59,867 nt of DNA from Gammaproteobacteria bacterium CG_4_10_14_0_2_um_filter_38_22 (GTDB taxonomy: Bacteria > Pseudomonadota > Gammaproteobacteria > Coxiellales > Coxiellaceae), in NCBI GenBank assembly GCA_002793195.1, contig PFPT01000057.1:1-59867 (forward strand). The letters run 5' to 3'. Made by a program: the position numbers and the translations under genes. Shown here piece by piece: positions 1 to 9,931 of this stretch (position 1 is the stretch's first letter; each line of letters opens with the position of its first letter). The notes beneath the pieces were generated by a model. The model made no database searches. It was not told the DNA's origin and saw only the letters and a program-made list of their open reading frames with translations.

Positions 1-3
1 GCC

Positions 4-1194
4 ATGTCAAAAGAAAAATTTGTACGAAATAAAGAGCATGTAAACGTAGGTACAATTGGCCACGTTGATCATGGTAAGACAACGTTGACGGCGGCATTGA
101 CGAAATGTATGGCTGAAAAGTTTGGTGGTGAAGCGAGAGCGTTTGATCAAATTGATAACGCGCCTGAAGAAAAAGCGCGTGGTATTACGATTGCGACATC
201 GCATGTTGAGTATGAAAGTGATAAACGTCACTACGCACACGTTGATTGTCCAGGACATGCGGATTATGTAAAGAACATGATCACAGGTGCTGCGCAAATG
301 GACGGAGCGATTTTAGTTGTGTCTGCAGCAGATGGTCCGATGCCACAAACACGTGAACACATCGTATTGGCGCGTCAGGTTGGCGTACCTTATATTGTTG
401 TATTTTTGAATAAAGCGGACATGGTAGACGATGCTGAGTTATTAGAATTGGTACAAGAAGAAGTGCGTGATTTGTTGACGAGCTACAAATTTCCTGGTGA
501 CAAGACACCGATTATTGTTGGTTCAGCATTGAAAGCATTAGAAGGTGATCAAGGTGAATATGGTGTACCAGCGATAATCAAGTTGGTTGACGCGATGGAT
601 GCTTATATTCCTGCACCGCAGCGTGATATTGATAAACCCTTTTTGTTACCGATTGAAGATGTATTTTCGATTTCAGGTCGAGGCACAGTGGTAACGGGTC
701 GTATTGAGCGTGGCATTATTAAAGTAGGTGAAGATATGGAAATTATCGGCATCAAAGCAACGACAAAGACGACATGTACTGGTGTTGAGATGTTCCGCAA
801 ATTATTAGACGAAGGTCGTGCGGGTGATAACGTGGGTGTATTGTTGCGTGGTACGAAGCGTGAAGATGTGGAACGTGGTCAAGTATTAGCGAAACCAGGT
901 TCGATTATGCCTCACACCAAATTCGAAGCAGAAATTTATGTGTTATCGAAAGAAGAAGGTGGACGCCACACGCCCTTTTTCAAAGGATATCGTCCACAGT
1001 TTTATTTTAGAACGACAGACGTAACAGGAGCGGTTGAATTACCAGCGGGTGTTGAGATGGTAATGCCGGGTGACAATATCAAAACAGTCATTGAATTGAT
1101 TTGTCCGATTGCGATGGAAGAAGGTTTGCGTTTTGCGATTCGCGAAGGCGGACGTACAGTAGGTGCGGGTGTGGTCGCAAAGATATTGGCGTAA
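4..1194 (+). CDS. tuf: Elongation factor Tu
   Basis: GTPase that delivers aminoacyl-tRNA to the ribosomal A site. The 396-residue product has the full set of G motifs: GHVDHGKT at residues 19-26 (P-loop), RGITI near 59-63 (switch I), DCPGH at 81-85 (with the catalytic His) and NKAD at 136-139, followed by the two beta-barrel domains ending in [10 protein letters not shown]. Length matches the family (about 394-397). The gene begins three bases into the window, so its ribosome binding site and upstream neighbour (usually fusA) cannot be seen. It lies directly upstream of the S10 operon, the common str/S10 arrangement in gammaproteobacteria. Identification is certain; whether a second tuf copy exists cannot be judged here. 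Confidence 0.98.
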   Translation: MSKEKFVRNKEHVNVGTIGHVDHGKTTLTAALTKCMAEKFGGEARAFDQIDNAPEEKARGITIATSHVEYESDKRHYAHVDCPGHADYVKNMITGAAQMDGAILVVSAADGPMPQTREHIVLARQVGVPYIVVFLNKADMVDDAELLELVQEEVRDLLTSYKFPGDKTPIIVGSALKALEGDQGEYGVPAIIKLVDAMDAYIPAPQRDIDKPFLLPIEDVFSISGRGTVVTGRIERGIIKVGEDMEIIGIKATTKTTCTGVEMFRKLLDEGRAGDNVGVLLRGTKREDVERGQVLAKPGSIMPHTKFEAEIYVLSKEEGGRHTPFFKGYRPQFYFRTTDVTGAVELPAGVEMVMPGDNIKTVIELICPIAMEEGLRFAIREGGRTVGAGVVAKILA

Positions 1195-1202
1195 GTTAAC
1201 CT

Positions 1203-1276
1203 TTAACTGTTGTCGCTGCCGAAGGCGCGGTTTCAGTTTTGTGGATAACGAGTGGTGAATAACGAGTAACAGTTAA
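1203..1276 (+). promoter_or_regulatory. tuf-rpsJ intergenic leader with long-range inverted repeat and tandem 14-mer
   Basis: The tuf-rpsJ gap holds a perfect 9-base inverted repeat (TTAACTGTT at 1203-1211 and AACAGTTAA at 1268-1276). Between the arms are a small GCCGAAGGC hairpin and two tandem 14-base units (1241-1254 and 1255-1268) that differ at two positions. In E. coli the S10 operon leader is the target of L4-mediated attenuation. Whether this structure does anything similar is inference; it has no clear U-tract. Confidence 0.3.
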
Positions 1277-1300
1277 CAAATTTATAACTTGGATTTTTTT

Positions 1301-1624
1301 ATGGCAATAGTAAAAGGCAATCAACGTATCAGAATTCGTTTAAAAGCATTCGATCATAAATTGATTGATCGTTCTATTAGAGAAATCGTGAATACGGCAA
1401 AACGTACTGGTGCGCGTATCAAAGGACCTATTTTGTTACCAACAAAAATTGAGCGATACACTATTTTGATTTCACCGCACGTTGATAAACATGCGCGTGA
1501 TCAGTATGAAATTCGTACGCATAAACGTTTGGTGGATATTTTGCAACCAACTGATAAAACAGTAGACGCATTAATGAAATTAGATTTGGCAGCCGGTGTG
1601 GATGTGCAAATTAGCGTGGAATAA
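1301..1624 (+). CDS. rpsJ: 30S ribosomal protein S10
   Basis: Small-subunit head protein, also NusE in transcription antitermination. The 107-residue product contains the family core ([16 protein letters not shown] near the N-terminus, GPILLPTK and RTHKRLVDI later). The ATG at 1301 is chosen because GGA lies 7 bases upstream and it gives the usual length; an in-frame TTG at 1289 would only add four residues. First gene of the S10 operon, followed after 44 bases by rplC. Confidence 0.97.
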   Translation: MAIVKGNQRIRIRLKAFDHKLIDRSIREIVNTAKRTGARIKGPILLPTKIERYTILISPHVDKHARDQYEIRTHKRLVDILQPTDKTVDALMKLDLAAGVDVQISVE

Positions 1625-1668
1625 TTAACAAGAGCACAGCGAATTATTTTATTTTGGAGTTAAGAGAG

Positions 1669-2328
1669 ATGTCATTAGGTTTAGTAGGTCAGAAGTGTGG
1701 TATGACACGCATATTCACAGAGGCGGGTGAGTCAATCCCAGTTACTGTGATTCAAGTGATTCCCAATCGTGTTGTGCAAATCAAAACAGATGACACAGAT
1801 GGTTATTGTGCAGTGCAGATAACTGCAGGGAACGAAAAAAAATTGTCACGCGTTAATAAGCCCACAGCAGGACATTTCGCAAAAGCGGGTGTGGCAGCGT
1901 CTCAAGTGGTTCGCGAATTTCGCATGAATGAATCTGAATTATCAGCTATTAAAGTAGGTGATTCATTGACGGTTGACCTTTTTCAAGAAGGACAGCAAGT
2001 TGATGTTCAAGGTATTAGCAAAGGTAAGGGATTTGCCGGTGTTATTAAACGTCACCATTTTACAATGCAAGATGCAACGCATGGTAATTCATTGTCGCAT
2101 CGTGCACACGGTTCGACAGGTCAACGCCAAACACCAGGCCGAGTTTTTAAAGGCAAAAAAATGGCGGGTCATTTAGGTAATGTGAAACGCAGTGCGATTA
2201 ATCAAACCGTTATTCAAGTGAACAAAGAACTCAATTGTATTTTGGTAAAAGGTGCAATTCCTGGTGCTCCAGGCGGTTTTGTTGTTTTGCATGCAACCGT
2301 AAAAAATAAAAAAGGGGCAGCTAAATGA
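1669..2328 (+). CDS. rplC: 50S ribosomal protein L3
   Basis: Large-subunit assembly initiator near the peptidyl transferase centre. The 219-residue protein starts [16 protein letters not shown] and carries the conserved extended loop ([13 protein letters not shown], then [24 protein letters not shown]). ATG 1669 is preceded by GGAG at 1656-1659; a TTG at 1654 would add five residues with no better signal. The stop overlaps the start of rplD (ATGA), so the two are probably translationally coupled. Confidence 0.97.
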   Translation: MSLGLVGQKCGMTRIFTEAGESIPVTVIQVIPNRVVQIKTDDTDGYCAVQITAGNEKKLSRVNKPTAGHFAKAGVAASQVVREFRMNESELSAIKVGDSLTVDLFQEGQQVDVQGISKGKGFAGVIKRHHFTMQDATHGNSLSHRAHGSTGQRQTPGRVFKGKKMAGHLGNVKRSAINQTVIQVNKELNCILVKGAIPGAPGGFVVLHATVKNKKGAAK

Positions 2329-2930
2329 AATTAAAAGTAAACGGCGGTTCTACAGCTGAACTTTCAGAAGCAATTTTTGGCTGTGAGTATAACGAGGGTT
2401 TAGTGCATCAGATTGTCACTGCGCATATGAATGCAGGGCGTCAAGGGTCTAAGGCACAGAAGACACGTGCTGAAGTACGTGGTGGTGGCGCAAAACCTTG
2501 GAAACAAAAAGGTTCCGGTCGTGCGCGTGCGGGCACAACACGCGGACCATTATGGCGAGGCGGTGGTGTAACATTCGCAGCTGTTACGCGTGATTTTTCA
2601 CAAAAAGTGAATAAAAAAGCCTATCGAAAAGGCATTAAAATTATTTTGTCAGAATTGGTACGTCAGGATCGCTTTGTGTTAACAAATGCGATAGACTTGC
2701 CGGCTCCTAAAACAAAGGAATTAGTGAGTTATTTAAAAGGCTTAGATTTAAGTAATGTGTTAATCGTTTTTGCAGGTGACAACGACAATCTGTACATGTC
2801 AGCAAGAAATTTACCGAATGTTGCTGTTTGTGATTACACACAAGTTGATCCAGTGAGTTTGCTTTCTTTTGAAAAAGTATTATTCACGGTTGATGCATTG
2901 AAAAAGATTGAAGAGAATTTAGCTAAGTAA
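2325..2930 (+). CDS. rplD: 50S ribosomal protein L4
   Basis: Lines the nascent-peptide exit tunnel; in enterobacteria it also represses its own operon. 201 residues, with the loop rich in G, R and K ([20 protein letters not shown] and the following [12 protein letters not shown]) that reaches into the tunnel, and the C-terminal globular segment. Its ATG overlaps the rplC stop by four bases. Length equals the E. coli protein. Confidence 0.97.
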   Translation: MKLKVNGGSTAELSEAIFGCEYNEGLVHQIVTAHMNAGRQGSKAQKTRAEVRGGGAKPWKQKGSGRARAGTTRGPLWRGGGVTFAAVTRDFSQKVNKKAYRKGIKIILSELVRQDRFVLTNAIDLPAPKTKELVSYLKGLDLSNVLIVFAGDNDNLYMSARNLPNVAVCDYTQVDPVSLLSFEKVLFTVDALKKIEENLAK

Positions 2931-2961
2931 ATTCAAAAGCAGGTATTTGGGATAGAAGAAA

Positions 2962-3258
2962 ATGAAAAGAGAGCATTTGTTAAAAATTTTGTTGTCAACG
3001 CACACAACTGAAAAAGCAGCGCATGCCAGTGGGAAATCAGGCTGCCCTCAATATGTTTTTGAAGTAGCAAAATCAGCATCTAAAACAGAAATTAAAGTGG
3101 CTGTTGAACAACTTTTTCAAGTGAAAGTAAAAGCAGTGAATGTGTTGCGTGTAAAATCTGCAACCACTACTAAATTTGGTCGCGCAGGTGGTCACCAAGC
3201 GTCTTGGAAGAAAGCCTACGTCGTTTTGCACGCGGGACATGAAATTAATATCGCGTAA
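2962..3258 (+). CDS. rplW: 50S ribosomal protein L23
   Basis: Protein at the tunnel exit that serves as docking site for trigger factor and SRP. 98 residues with STHTTEKAAHASGKSGCPQYVFEV near the N-terminus and VNVLRVKSATTTKFGR in the middle, as in the family (usual length about 100). ATG 2962 lies 31 bases after rplD, inside the S10 operon. Confidence 0.96.
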   Translation: MKREHLLKILLSTHTTEKAAHASGKSGCPQYVFEVAKSASKTEIKVAVEQLFQVKVKAVNVLRVKSATTTKFGRAGGHQASWKKAYVVLHAGHEINIA

Positions 3259-3274
3259 TTGGGGATAGAAGAAC

Positions 3275-4102
3275 ATGGCATTAGTAAAATCAAAACCAAC
3301 ATCGGCGGGTCGTCGATTTCTGATTAAAGTGGTGAGCCCAGAATTGCACAAAGGGAAACCTTGTGAATCTTTGTTGGAGCCAAAAAATCGCATTAGCGGT
3401 AGAAATAATGCTGGTCGCATCACTATGCGTCGTCGTGGCGGTGGTCATAAAAGACAGTATCGCGTCATTGATTTTAAAAGAGACAAAGATGGTATTGCTG
3501 CGCGTGTTGAACGTTTGGAATATGATCCTAATCGCAGTGCGCATCTTGCATTGTTATTGTATGCCGATGGTGAAAGACGTTACATCGTTGCGCCAAAGAA
3601 TTTGAATGTTGGTGATGAAGTGCTTTCTGGTGAAAATGCACCAATTAAAGCAGGAAACTGCATGCGTCTCAATAATATACCAATGGGTTCAACTATCCAT
3701 TGCGTTGAATTGAAACCTGGAAAAGGCGCGCAAATGATTCGCAGTGCAGGGACATCTGCACAATTGGCTGCAAAGGAAGGCGCTTATGCTGTGTTACGTT
3801 TGCGTTCAGGTGAAATGAGAAAAGTATTTATCGATTGTCGCGCAACGATTGGCGAAGTATCTAACTCAGAACATAATTTACGTTCTTTGGGTAAAGCAGG
3901 TGCTGCACGTTGGCGCGGTGTTCGCCCAACTGTTCGTGGTGTTGCTATGAATCCAGTTGATCACCCTCATGGTGGTGGTGAAGGTAAAACTTCTGGCGGT
4001 CGTCATCCAGTGAGTCCGACTGGCGTGCCATCAAAAGGCTATAAAACAAGAAAAAATAAATTCACAAACAAGATGATTGTTCGTGATCGACGTAAAAAAT
4101 AA
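3275..4102 (+). CDS. rplB: 50S ribosomal protein L2
   Basis: Binds 23S rRNA near the peptidyl transferase centre and is needed for subunit association. 275 residues; the universally conserved C-terminal signature is present ([20 protein letters not shown], with the His important for activity). Starts 16 bases after rplW with a GGGATAGAAGA leader containing a weak Shine-Dalgarno. Length is normal (273-275). Confidence 0.98.
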   Translation: MALVKSKPTSAGRRFLIKVVSPELHKGKPCESLLEPKNRISGRNNAGRITMRRRGGGHKRQYRVIDFKRDKDGIAARVERLEYDPNRSAHLALLLYADGERRYIVAPKNLNVGDEVLSGENAPIKAGNCMRLNNIPMGSTIHCVELKPGKGAQMIRSAGTSAQLAAKEGAYAVLRLRSGEMRKVFIDCRATIGEVSNSEHNLRSLGKAGAARWRGVRPTVRGVAMNPVDHPHGGGEGKTSGGRHPVSPTGVPSKGYKTRKNKFTNKMIVRDRRKK

Positions 4103-4119
4103 TTAACGAGGATTAACCT

Positions 4120-4425
4120 GTGCCAAGATCAGTAAAAAAAGGCCCTTTTGTAGATTTGAGTCTACGAAACAAAGTGCAAAAAGCACAAAAAGAAAATTCG
4201 AAACGCCCGATTGTAACTTGGTCGCGTAGATCGATGATTTTGCCTGATATGATTGGTTTGACTATCGCCATTCATAATGGAAAAGCGCATGTGCCTGTTT
4301 ATATTACTGAGAACATGGTTGGACACAAGTTGGGTGAGTTTTCTATGACACGTACTTTTCGTGTTCACTCTGGTGATAAAAAAGCATCTGATGCAGCAGC
4401 GTCTAAGTCATCAGAAAAAAAATAA
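4120..4425 (+). CDS. rpsS: 30S ribosomal protein S19
   Basis: Small-subunit head protein contacting S13 and the A-site finger. Starts [14 protein letters not shown] after a GTG codon at 4120; GAGG lies 9 bases upstream. 101 residues against the usual 91-92, the extra being an Ala/Ser/Lys tail after the conserved [15 protein letters not shown]. The tail looks like a lineage-specific low-complexity extension rather than a frameshift. Confidence 0.96.
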   Translation: MPRSVKKGPFVDLSLRNKVQKAQKENSKRPIVTWSRRSMILPDMIGLTIAIHNGKAHVPVYITENMVGHKLGEFSMTRTFRVHSGDKKASDAAASKSSEKK

Positions 4426-4447
4426 AGATTAACAAGAGAGAAATGTG

Positions 4448-4783
4448 ATGGAAGTGTCAGCTAAATTAATTCGCGCGGATATGTCAGCACAAAAAGCGCG
4501 TTTGGTTGTCGATCAAGTTCGTGGTTTATCTGCTGAATCAGCAGTTGAATTATTGCGTTTTAGTCCTAAATCAGCAGCAAAAGCAGTTAAAAAAGTAGTT
4601 GATTCTGCTATTGCTAATGCACAAGAAAACGAAGGCGCTGATCTTGATGATTTGTTTGTGAAAACAATTTTTGTTGATGAAGGCCCTGTGATGAAGCGTT
4701 TTCATGCGCGCGCACGTGGACGTGGTTTTCAAGTTTTAAAAAGAAGTTGTCATATCACCGTGATTTTAGCGGATAAAAAATAG
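4448..4783 (+). CDS. rplV: 50S ribosomal protein L22
   Basis: Exit-tunnel protein whose beta hairpin contacts nascent peptides and macrolides. 111 residues, with [15 protein letters not shown] near the N-terminus and the hairpin region [13 protein letters not shown] followed by the [11 protein letters not shown] end. ATG 4448 is preferred over the GTG one codon earlier; AAGAGAGAA precedes it. Between rpsS and rpsC in the S10 operon. Confidence 0.96.
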   Translation: MEVSAKLIRADMSAQKARLVVDQVRGLSAESAVELLRFSPKSAAKAVKKVVDSAIANAQENEGADLDDLFVKTIFVDEGPVMKRFHARARGRGFQVLKRSCHITVILADKK

Positions 4784-4810
4784 TTGCTTGGTATTTTAGT
4801 GGAGATATAA

Positions 4811-5521
4811 ATGGGTCAAAAAGTCAATCCAACCGGTATACGACTTGGGATTACAGAAACGTGGAAATCTATGTGGTTTGCACATACTGAGTATGCAGAT
4901 TACTTGAATGCAGATTTGCAAGTCAGAAAATATTTGATGGAAAAATTAGCGGGTGCATCAGTGTCTCGCATCCAAATTGATCGTCCTGCGCGCAATGCAA
5001 AAATTGCAATTCATTCTGCACGCCCAGGCGTTATTATTGGTAAGAAAGGCAGTGATGTTGACACATTACGCAAAGCAGTTTCAAAAATTATGAACGTGCC
5101 TGTGCACATTACTATTGAAGAAATTCGCAAGCCAGAATTAGATGCTAAGTTAGTTGCAGAAAGTATTGCGCAACAGTTGGAAAGGCGTATTATGTTTCGC
5201 CGTGCAATGAAACGTGCGATGCAATCCACTATGCGTCATGGTGCGCAAGGTGTGAAAGTGCATATGAGTGGCCGTTTGGGTGGAGCAGAAATTGCACGTG
5301 TTGAATGGGCTCGTGAAGGACGCGTTCCTTTGCATACTTTCAGAGCAGATATTGATTACGCAACAGCAATTGCAAAGACAACATACGGAATTATTGGCGT
5401 TAAGGTTTGGATTTACAAAGGTGAAATTCAACCAGTTGAAAGCGAGCAAGTTGAAGCAGCGTCATCAGCAGAAATAACGGAAACAAAAAGCAATAAAAAA
5501 GCGAAGCAGGTAGGGGAATAG
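4811..5521 (+). CDS. rpsC: 30S ribosomal protein S3
   Basis: Lines the mRNA entry channel with helicase-assisting activity. 236 residues: N-terminal [16 protein letters not shown] domain with the [14 protein letters not shown] loop (about residues 73-86), and C-terminal domain with [20 protein letters not shown]. The last 30 residues are an acidic/Lys tail typical of proteobacterial S3. Start supported by GGAG six bases upstream. Confidence 0.97.
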   Translation: MGQKVNPTGIRLGITETWKSMWFAHTEYADYLNADLQVRKYLMEKLAGASVSRIQIDRPARNAKIAIHSARPGVIIGKKGSDVDTLRKAVSKIMNVPVHITIEEIRKPELDAKLVAESIAQQLERRIMFRRAMKRAMQSTMRHGAQGVKVHMSGRLGGAEIARVEWAREGRVPLHTFRADIDYATAIAKTTYGIIGVKVWIYKGEIQPVESEQVEAASSAEITETKSNKKAKQVGE

Positions 5522-5525
5522 TCGC

Positions 5526-5939
5526 ATGCTGCAACCTAAAGCGAGAAAATATAGAAAAGCATTTAAAGGTAGAAACCGTGGTGTGGCTACCAGTGGAAAC
5601 ACAGTTGCTTTTGGTGAATATGGTTTAAGAGCAACCGAACGTGGTCGTATTACGGCACGTCAAATTGAGGCTGCTCGTCGTGCTATTTCACGTCACATTA
5701 AGCGTGGCGGAAAAGTAATGATTCGTATTTTTCCTGACAAACCCATCAGCAAAAAGCCGTTGGAAGTACGTCAAGGTAAAGGTAAAGGTAATGTTGAATA
5801 CTGGGTAGCAGAAGTAAAGCCTGGTTGTGTGATGTTTGAATTGGAAGGAATACCCAGAGAAACGGCAGTAGAAGCGATGGCGCTGGCTGCTGCGAAACTG
5901 CCTTTGAAAACGGTATTCATACAAAGAACGGTGATGTAA
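5526..5939 (+). CDS. rplP: 50S ribosomal protein L16
   Basis: Binds near the A-site tRNA elbow and is a late assembly protein. 137 residues starting [19 protein letters not shown] and carrying [26 protein letters not shown] and the [17 protein letters not shown] segment. Only four bases separate it from rpsC, and its stop shares one base with the rpmC start. Confidence 0.97.
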   Translation: MLQPKARKYRKAFKGRNRGVATSGNTVAFGEYGLRATERGRITARQIEAARRAISRHIKRGGKVMIRIFPDKPISKKPLEVRQGKGKGNVEYWVAEVKPGCVMFELEGIPRETAVEAMALAAAKLPLKTVFIQRTVM

Positions 5940-6127
5940 TGATGAATGCAAAAGAATTGAAAACAAAATCGAAAGCGGAATTAAATGAACTGATGCTGAC
6001 TTTGTTGGAAGAGCAATTTCAATTGAGAATGCATAAAGGGTTGTCTGAAAATCCGAAAACGCATTTATTTAAAGAAGTGCGCAGAAATATTGCACGCGTT
6101 AAAACAGTTTTAAGAGATACGAAATAA
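5939..6127 (+). CDS. rpmC: 50S ribosomal protein L29
   Basis: Small helical-hairpin protein at the tunnel exit. 62 residues with ELKTKSKAELNELMLTLLEEQFQLRM and EVRRNIARVKTVL, the two helices of the family. Two adjacent ATG codons (5939 and 5942) are possible; the first overlaps the rplP stop by one base, indicating coupled translation. Confidence 0.95.
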   Translation: MMNAKELKTKSKAELNELMLTLLEEQFQLRMHKGLSENPKTHLFKEVRRNIARVKTVLRDTK

Positions 6128-6145
6128 AATTTACGTGAGTGATCT

Positions 6146-6418
6146 ATGACAGATGAAGCTAAAAAAGTAGTACGTACCCAAACTGGTATTGTTGTAAGTG
6201 ACAAAATGAATAAAAGCATTGTGGTGCTTGTTGAGCATCGTGTTAAGCATCCCAAGTATGGAAAATTTGTGAGACGTTCATCAAAAATTCATGCGCATGA
6301 TGAAGAAAATACTTGTCATACAGGTGATTTGGTTGTGATTAAAGAAACGCGTCCTATTTCTAAAACAAAAAGATGGGCGTTGATGGAAATTGTACACCGC
6401 GCTGAAGCGCAAGTTTAA
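6146..6418 (+). CDS. rpsQ: 30S ribosomal protein S17
   Basis: OB-fold primary binder of 16S rRNA. 90 residues with [31 protein letters not shown] and [13 protein letters not shown], both diagnostic. Last gene of the classical S10 operon; only 14 bases to rplN, so the spc genes are probably in the same transcript. Confidence 0.96.
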   Translation: MTDEAKKVVRTQTGIVVSDKMNKSIVVLVEHRVKHPKYGKFVRRSSKIHAHDEENTCHTGDLVVIKETRPISKTKRWALMEIVHRAEAQV

Positions 6419-6432
6419 GGGGTTTATTCAAA

Positions 6433-6801
6433 ATGATACAAACACAAACCGTACTCGAAGTCGCAGATAATAGCGGCGCGCGCCATGTTCAATGTATCAA
6501 AGTACTTGGTGGCTCAAAAAGACGATATGCCAGTATTGGCGACGTTATTAAAGTTAGTGTAAAAGATGCGATTCCACGTGGAAAAGTAAAAAAAGGCGAA
6601 GTGATGAATGCAGTTGTGGTTCGTACTCGCAAAGGCGTGCGTCGTTCAGATGGTTCTGTTATTCGTTTTGATACGAATGCAGTGGTGTTGTTGACAGCGC
6701 AAGATCAACCTGTGGGAACGCGTATCTTCGGACCTGTGACGCGCGAATTGCGTGCTGGAAAATATATGAAAATTGTTTCGTTGGCTTTGGAAGTATTGTA
6801 A
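6433..6801 (+). CDS. rplN: 50S ribosomal protein L14
   Basis: Subunit-interface protein and binding site of the silencing factor RsfS. 122 residues beginning [22 protein letters not shown], with the [11 protein letters not shown] and [13 protein letters not shown] motifs. Length identical to most bacterial L14. Opens the spc operon. Confidence 0.98.
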   Translation: MIQTQTVLEVADNSGARHVQCIKVLGGSKRRYASIGDVIKVSVKDAIPRGKVKKGEVMNAVVVRTRKGVRRSDGSVIRFDTNAVVLLTAQDQPVGTRIFGPVTRELRAGKYMKIVSLALEVL

Positions 6802-6819
6802 CTAAAATTATTTGGCGTG

Positions 6820-7167
6820 ATGACAATGAATAAAATTAAAAAAGATGATCTCGTAATAGTACGCACCGGAAAAGACAAAGGTCGCTCGGGTCGAGTGATT
6901 AAAATTGTTGATGAGTTTTTTGCGTTGGTTGAAGGGGTTGGTGTGATCAATAAACACATGAAACCCAATCCACACAAAAATGAGCAGGGCGGTATTGTTA
7001 AGAAAGAATCTCCAATTCGGATGTCGAATTTGGCTATTTTAAATCCGTTGACTAAAAAAGCGGATAGAGTGGGTTTTAAAATAATTCCCGGCAAAAATCC
7101 CGGTGAGAGAGCAAGAAAAGCGCGTTACTTCAAATCGAATAATGAGTTGGTAGACGTGGTTGGTTGA
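6820..7167 (+). CDS. rplX: 50S ribosomal protein L24
   Basis: Assembly initiator with a KOW domain (KKDDLVIVRTGKDKGRSGRVIKI, about residues 5-28). 115 residues from ATG 6820; GTG 6817 and ATG 6826 are also possible and the Shine-Dalgarno is weak (TTTGG), so the exact start is uncertain by a few codons. The C-terminal half matches the family (NKHMKPNPHKNEQGGIVKKE). Confidence 0.95.
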   Translation: MTMNKIKKDDLVIVRTGKDKGRSGRVIKIVDEFFALVEGVGVINKHMKPNPHKNEQGGIVKKESPIRMSNLAILNPLTKKADRVGFKIIPGKNPGERARKARYFKSNNELVDVVG

Positions 7168-7192
7168 TTGATAAGTATATTGGATTGATGAA

Positions 7193-7735
7193 ATGAAAAC
7201 TGCATTAGAAAAAAAATATCACGATGAAATAGTAAAGAAATTGCAAAAAGAGTTTGGTTTCTCTAGTGTCATGCAAGTTCCTAGAATTGAAAAAATCACC
7301 TTAAATATGGGTTTGGGTGAAGCAGTTGATGATAAAAAAATCATTAACTTTGCTATTGAAGATATGACAAAAATCACTGGGCAAAAACCCGTGACTACAT
7401 TGTCTCGTAAATCAATTGCGGGTTTTAAAATTCGCGAAAATTGGCCGATTGGTTGCAAAGTAACTTTGCGTCGTCAAAAAATGTATGAATTTATGCAACG
7501 TTTAATTTCAATTGCAATACCACGTATCCGTGATTTTCGAGGATTTAATGCGAAATCATTTGATGGTCGTGGAAATTATAGTTTGGGTATTAAAGAACAA
7601 ATTGTATTCCCAGAAATTCAGTACGATAAAATTGATGTGATTCGTGGATTGGATGTTACCATCACGACGACAGCAAAAAATGATGCTGAGGCGCGTGCGC
7701 TATTGAAGGCATTTGGCTTTCCATTAAAAGGGTAG
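7193..7735 (+). CDS. rplE: 50S ribosomal protein L5
   Basis: 5S rRNA-binding protein of the central protuberance, contacting P-site tRNA. 180 residues with [32 protein letters not shown] and the C-terminal [20 protein letters not shown]. Length is the family norm (178-180). Spacing to rpsN is six bases. Confidence 0.98.
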   Translation: MKTALEKKYHDEIVKKLQKEFGFSSVMQVPRIEKITLNMGLGEAVDDKKIINFAIEDMTKITGQKPVTTLSRKSIAGFKIRENWPIGCKVTLRRQKMYEFMQRLISIAIPRIRDFRGFNAKSFDGRGNYSLGIKEQIVFPEIQYDKIDVIRGLDVTITTTAKNDAEARALLKAFGFPLKG

Positions 7736-7741
7736 ATATAT

Positions 7742-8038
7742 ATGGCAAAAACGAGTGTGGTGTTACGCAATAAAAACAGAAAAATGCTTTCTGAGCGTAT
7801 GAAAAAAACACGAGAAGCGTTAAAAGAAACAATTCGTATTGATGAAGAAGGTCGTGACGAGGCCGTTGATAAATTACAAAAACGTCGTCGCAATGAATGT
7901 CCTGTTCGTGTGCGTAACCGTTGCAGACAATGCGGCAGAAGCAGAGGTACATTGAGACGCTTTGGTTTATGTCGTATTCACTTGCGTGAAGCAGCGATGC
8001 GTGGTGATGTTCCTGGCTTGAGAAAAGCGAGCTGGTAG
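7742..8038 (+). CDS. rpsN: 30S ribosomal protein S14, long form retaining a zinc-ribbon-like motif
   Basis: Small-subunit head protein. At 98 residues this is the long (about 100-residue) S14 architecture with the standard end LREAAMRGDVPGLRKASW. Unlike E. coli S14, which has Thr, Ser and Lys at the corresponding places, it shows Cys61, Cys64, Cys77 and His80 (C-x2-C-x12-C-x2-H). This resembles the zinc ribbon of the short 61-residue S14 type but with the last Cys replaced by His. Zinc binding is inference. RBS is GGGT before ATATAT and ATG 7742. It sits in its normal place between rplE and rpsH. Confidence 0.96.
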   Translation: MAKTSVVLRNKNRKMLSERMKKTREALKETIRIDEEGRDEAVDKLQKRRRNECPVRVRNRCRQCGRSRGTLRRFGLCRIHLREAAMRGDVPGLRKASW

Positions 8039-8089
8039 TTTTTTCAAACACGATAAATGTATTGAGTCTATTGAAAGTGAGATGACAAG

Positions 8090-8485
8090 ATGAGTTTACA
8101 AGATCCTATAGCAGACATGCTGATCAGAATTAAAAATGCTCAGGCAGTTTCGAAAGCAACTGTGGGTATGCCTAAATCAAAAATTAAAATCGCGATTGCA
8201 AAAGTTTTGCAGGAAGAGGGTTATATTAATGCTTTTTCTGAACAAGAAATGAATGGTAATCCTTGGATGACGATTGATTTGAAGTATTTCCAAGATAGCC
8301 CTGTTATTCGTCGTATGGAAAGAGTGAGTCGTTCCAGTTTGCGTGTTTATCAATCTCAATCAGACTTACCAGAAGTTGAGAATGGTTTGGGTATTGCAAT
8401 TGTATCAACATCTCAAGGTGTCATGACTGCAAAAACAGCAAAGAAACTGGGTCATGGTGGCGAAATTTTGTGTGTTGTGAGCTAG
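8090..8485 (+). CDS. rpsH: 30S ribosomal protein S8
   Basis: 16S rRNA helix 21 binder; in E. coli also the translational repressor of the spc operon. 131 residues, starting MSLQDPIADMLIRIKNAQ and ending GVMTAKTAKKLGHGGEILCVVS, which are the diagnostic ends. GTGAGATGACAAG precedes the ATG. Confidence 0.97.
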   Translation: MSLQDPIADMLIRIKNAQAVSKATVGMPKSKIKIAIAKVLQEEGYINAFSEQEMNGNPWMTIDLKYFQDSPVIRRMERVSRSSLRVYQSQSDLPEVENGLGIAIVSTSQGVMTAKTAKKLGHGGEILCVVS

Positions 8486-8495
8486 GAGATTTGGG

Positions 8496-9032
8496 ATGAG
8501 TAGCAGAGTTGCAAAGAACCCGATAATTATTCCTGCTGGCGTTGATCTTAAAATCGCCGGACAAGAAGTGATTGTGAAAGGTAAATTGGGTGAGTTAAAA
8601 AAGTTGTTTCCATTGGTGGTAAAGTTAGCGCATACAGATGGGCATCTTCAAGTATCTGCTGTTAATGATACGCAAAATGCAGATGCGCAATCAGGAACAA
8701 CGCGTGCAATCATCCAAAATATGGTGACGGGTGTATCAACTGGATTCACTAAAAAATTACTATTAGTTGGTGTCGGTTATCGTGCCAAAGTGCAAGGTAA
8801 TGCTTTAGATATATCTGTTGGATATTCGCATCCCGTTGTTATGGCCTTACCAAAAGGGATTACAGCAGAATGTCCAAGTAATACAGAGATTCTTTTGAAA
8901 GGCGCTGATAAACATTTATTGGCACAAATGGCAGCGAATATTCGTGCGGTGCGCCCGCCTGAGTGCTACAAGGGTAAAGGTATTCGTTACCATAATGAGA
9001 AAATTATTTTGAAAGAGGGTAAGAAGAAGTAA
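8496..9032 (+). CDS. rplF: 50S ribosomal protein L6
   Basis: Binds near the factor-binding centre of the large subunit. 178 residues; [16 protein letters not shown] at the N-terminus and [25 protein letters not shown] at the C-terminus mark the family. TAGGAG overlaps the upstream rpsH stop. Its TAA stop overlaps the rplR ATG by one base. Confidence 0.97.
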   Translation: MSSRVAKNPIIIPAGVDLKIAGQEVIVKGKLGELKKLFPLVVKLAHTDGHLQVSAVNDTQNADAQSGTTRAIIQNMVTGVSTGFTKKLLLVGVGYRAKVQGNALDISVGYSHPVVMALPKGITAECPSNTEILLKGADKHLLAQMAANIRAVRPPECYKGKGIRYHNEKIILKEGKKK

Positions 9033-9394
9033 TGATTAAGTCAGATAAAAAATCCTCACGGATAAGAAGAGCGGGTCGAACAAGACATGCGATTCGTCGC
9101 TTAGGCGTTAATCGTTTAACTGTTTTCCGCTCTGCGAATCACATTTATGCGCAAGTGTTTTCATCTTGTGGTGCGACTGTTTTAGCATCCGCTTCTACTT
9201 TAGATGAAGAAGTGGGTTCACAAGCTAAACACGGTGGAAATGCAAAAGCGGCAGCCTTAACAGGTGCGCTATTAGCAAAACGCTGTAAAGAAGCAGGTAT
9301 TACAACATTGGCATTTGATCGTTCTGGTTATCGCTATCATGGTCGCATTAAGGCTTTGGCAGATGCAGCGCGTGAAGGTGGAGTTGAGTTTTAA
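9032..9394 (+). CDS. rplR: 50S ribosomal protein L18
   Basis: 5S rRNA binder of the central protuberance. 120 residues, with the basic N-terminus ([25 protein letters not shown]), the HIYAQV strand and the C-terminal [23 protein letters not shown] motif. Translationally coupled to rplF through a TAATG overlap. Confidence 0.97.
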   Translation: MIKSDKKSSRIRRAGRTRHAIRRLGVNRLTVFRSANHIYAQVFSSCGATVLASASTLDEEVGSQAKHGGNAKAAALTGALLAKRCKEAGITTLAFDRSGYRYHGRIKALADAAREGGVEF

Positions 9395-9406
9395 AAGGTA
9401 ATTAAT

Positions 9407-9931
9407 ATGACAGCACAAGTTGCGACAGACAGTTCCGTTCAAACAGATGGCCTAATTGATAAATTGGTCGACGTAAGACGTACAGCGAAAGTGGTTAAAG
9501 GTGGTCGAGTATTTGGCTTTTCCGCCCTCGTTGTGATTGGTGATGGCCAAGGCAAAGTGGGTTTCGGTCAAGGTAAAGCGAAAGAAGTACCTATTGCAAT
9601 TCAAAAAGCAACAGATGCGGCACGTCGCAACATGATCCAAATTCAATTAAAAAATGGTACTTTGTATCACGAAATTATTGCTCGTCATGGTGCGAGTAAA
9701 TTATTGTTGTTACCAGCATCTGAAGGTACAGGCGTGATTGCAGGTGGTGCGGCACGTGCTGTTTTTGAAGTGATGGGCGTGAGAAATGTATTAGCGAAGA
9801 ATGTGGGTTCAACCAATCCCGTTAACGTTGTTCGTGCCACGATCAAAGGGTTGATTAACATGTTAACACCTGAGATGGTTGCTAAAAAACGCGGCAAAAC
9901 GGTAAAAGAATTATTAGGAACAGATGAGTAG
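9407..9931 (+). CDS. rpsE: 30S ribosomal protein S5
   Basis: Decoding-accuracy protein at the mRNA entry site. 174 residues: dsRNA-binding-like domain with [32 protein letters not shown] (about 24-54), then [32 protein letters not shown]. Usual length 166-175. Its end overlaps the first possible start of rpmD by eight bases. Confidence 0.97.
   Translation: MTAQVATDSSVQTDGLIDKLVDVRRTAKVVKGGRVFGFSALVVIGDGQGKVGFGQGKAKEVPIAIQKATDAARRNMIQIQLKNGTLYHEIIARHGASKLLLLPASEGTGVIAGGAARAVFEVMGVRNVLAKNVGSTNPVNVVRATIKGLINMLTPEMVAKKRGKTVKELLGTDE

Noticed and set aside
5150-5449. Antisense open frames of 60-130 residues throughout the ribosomal operons
   Set aside because: Shadows of real genes in other frames; composition is not protein-like and they lack ribosome binding sites.
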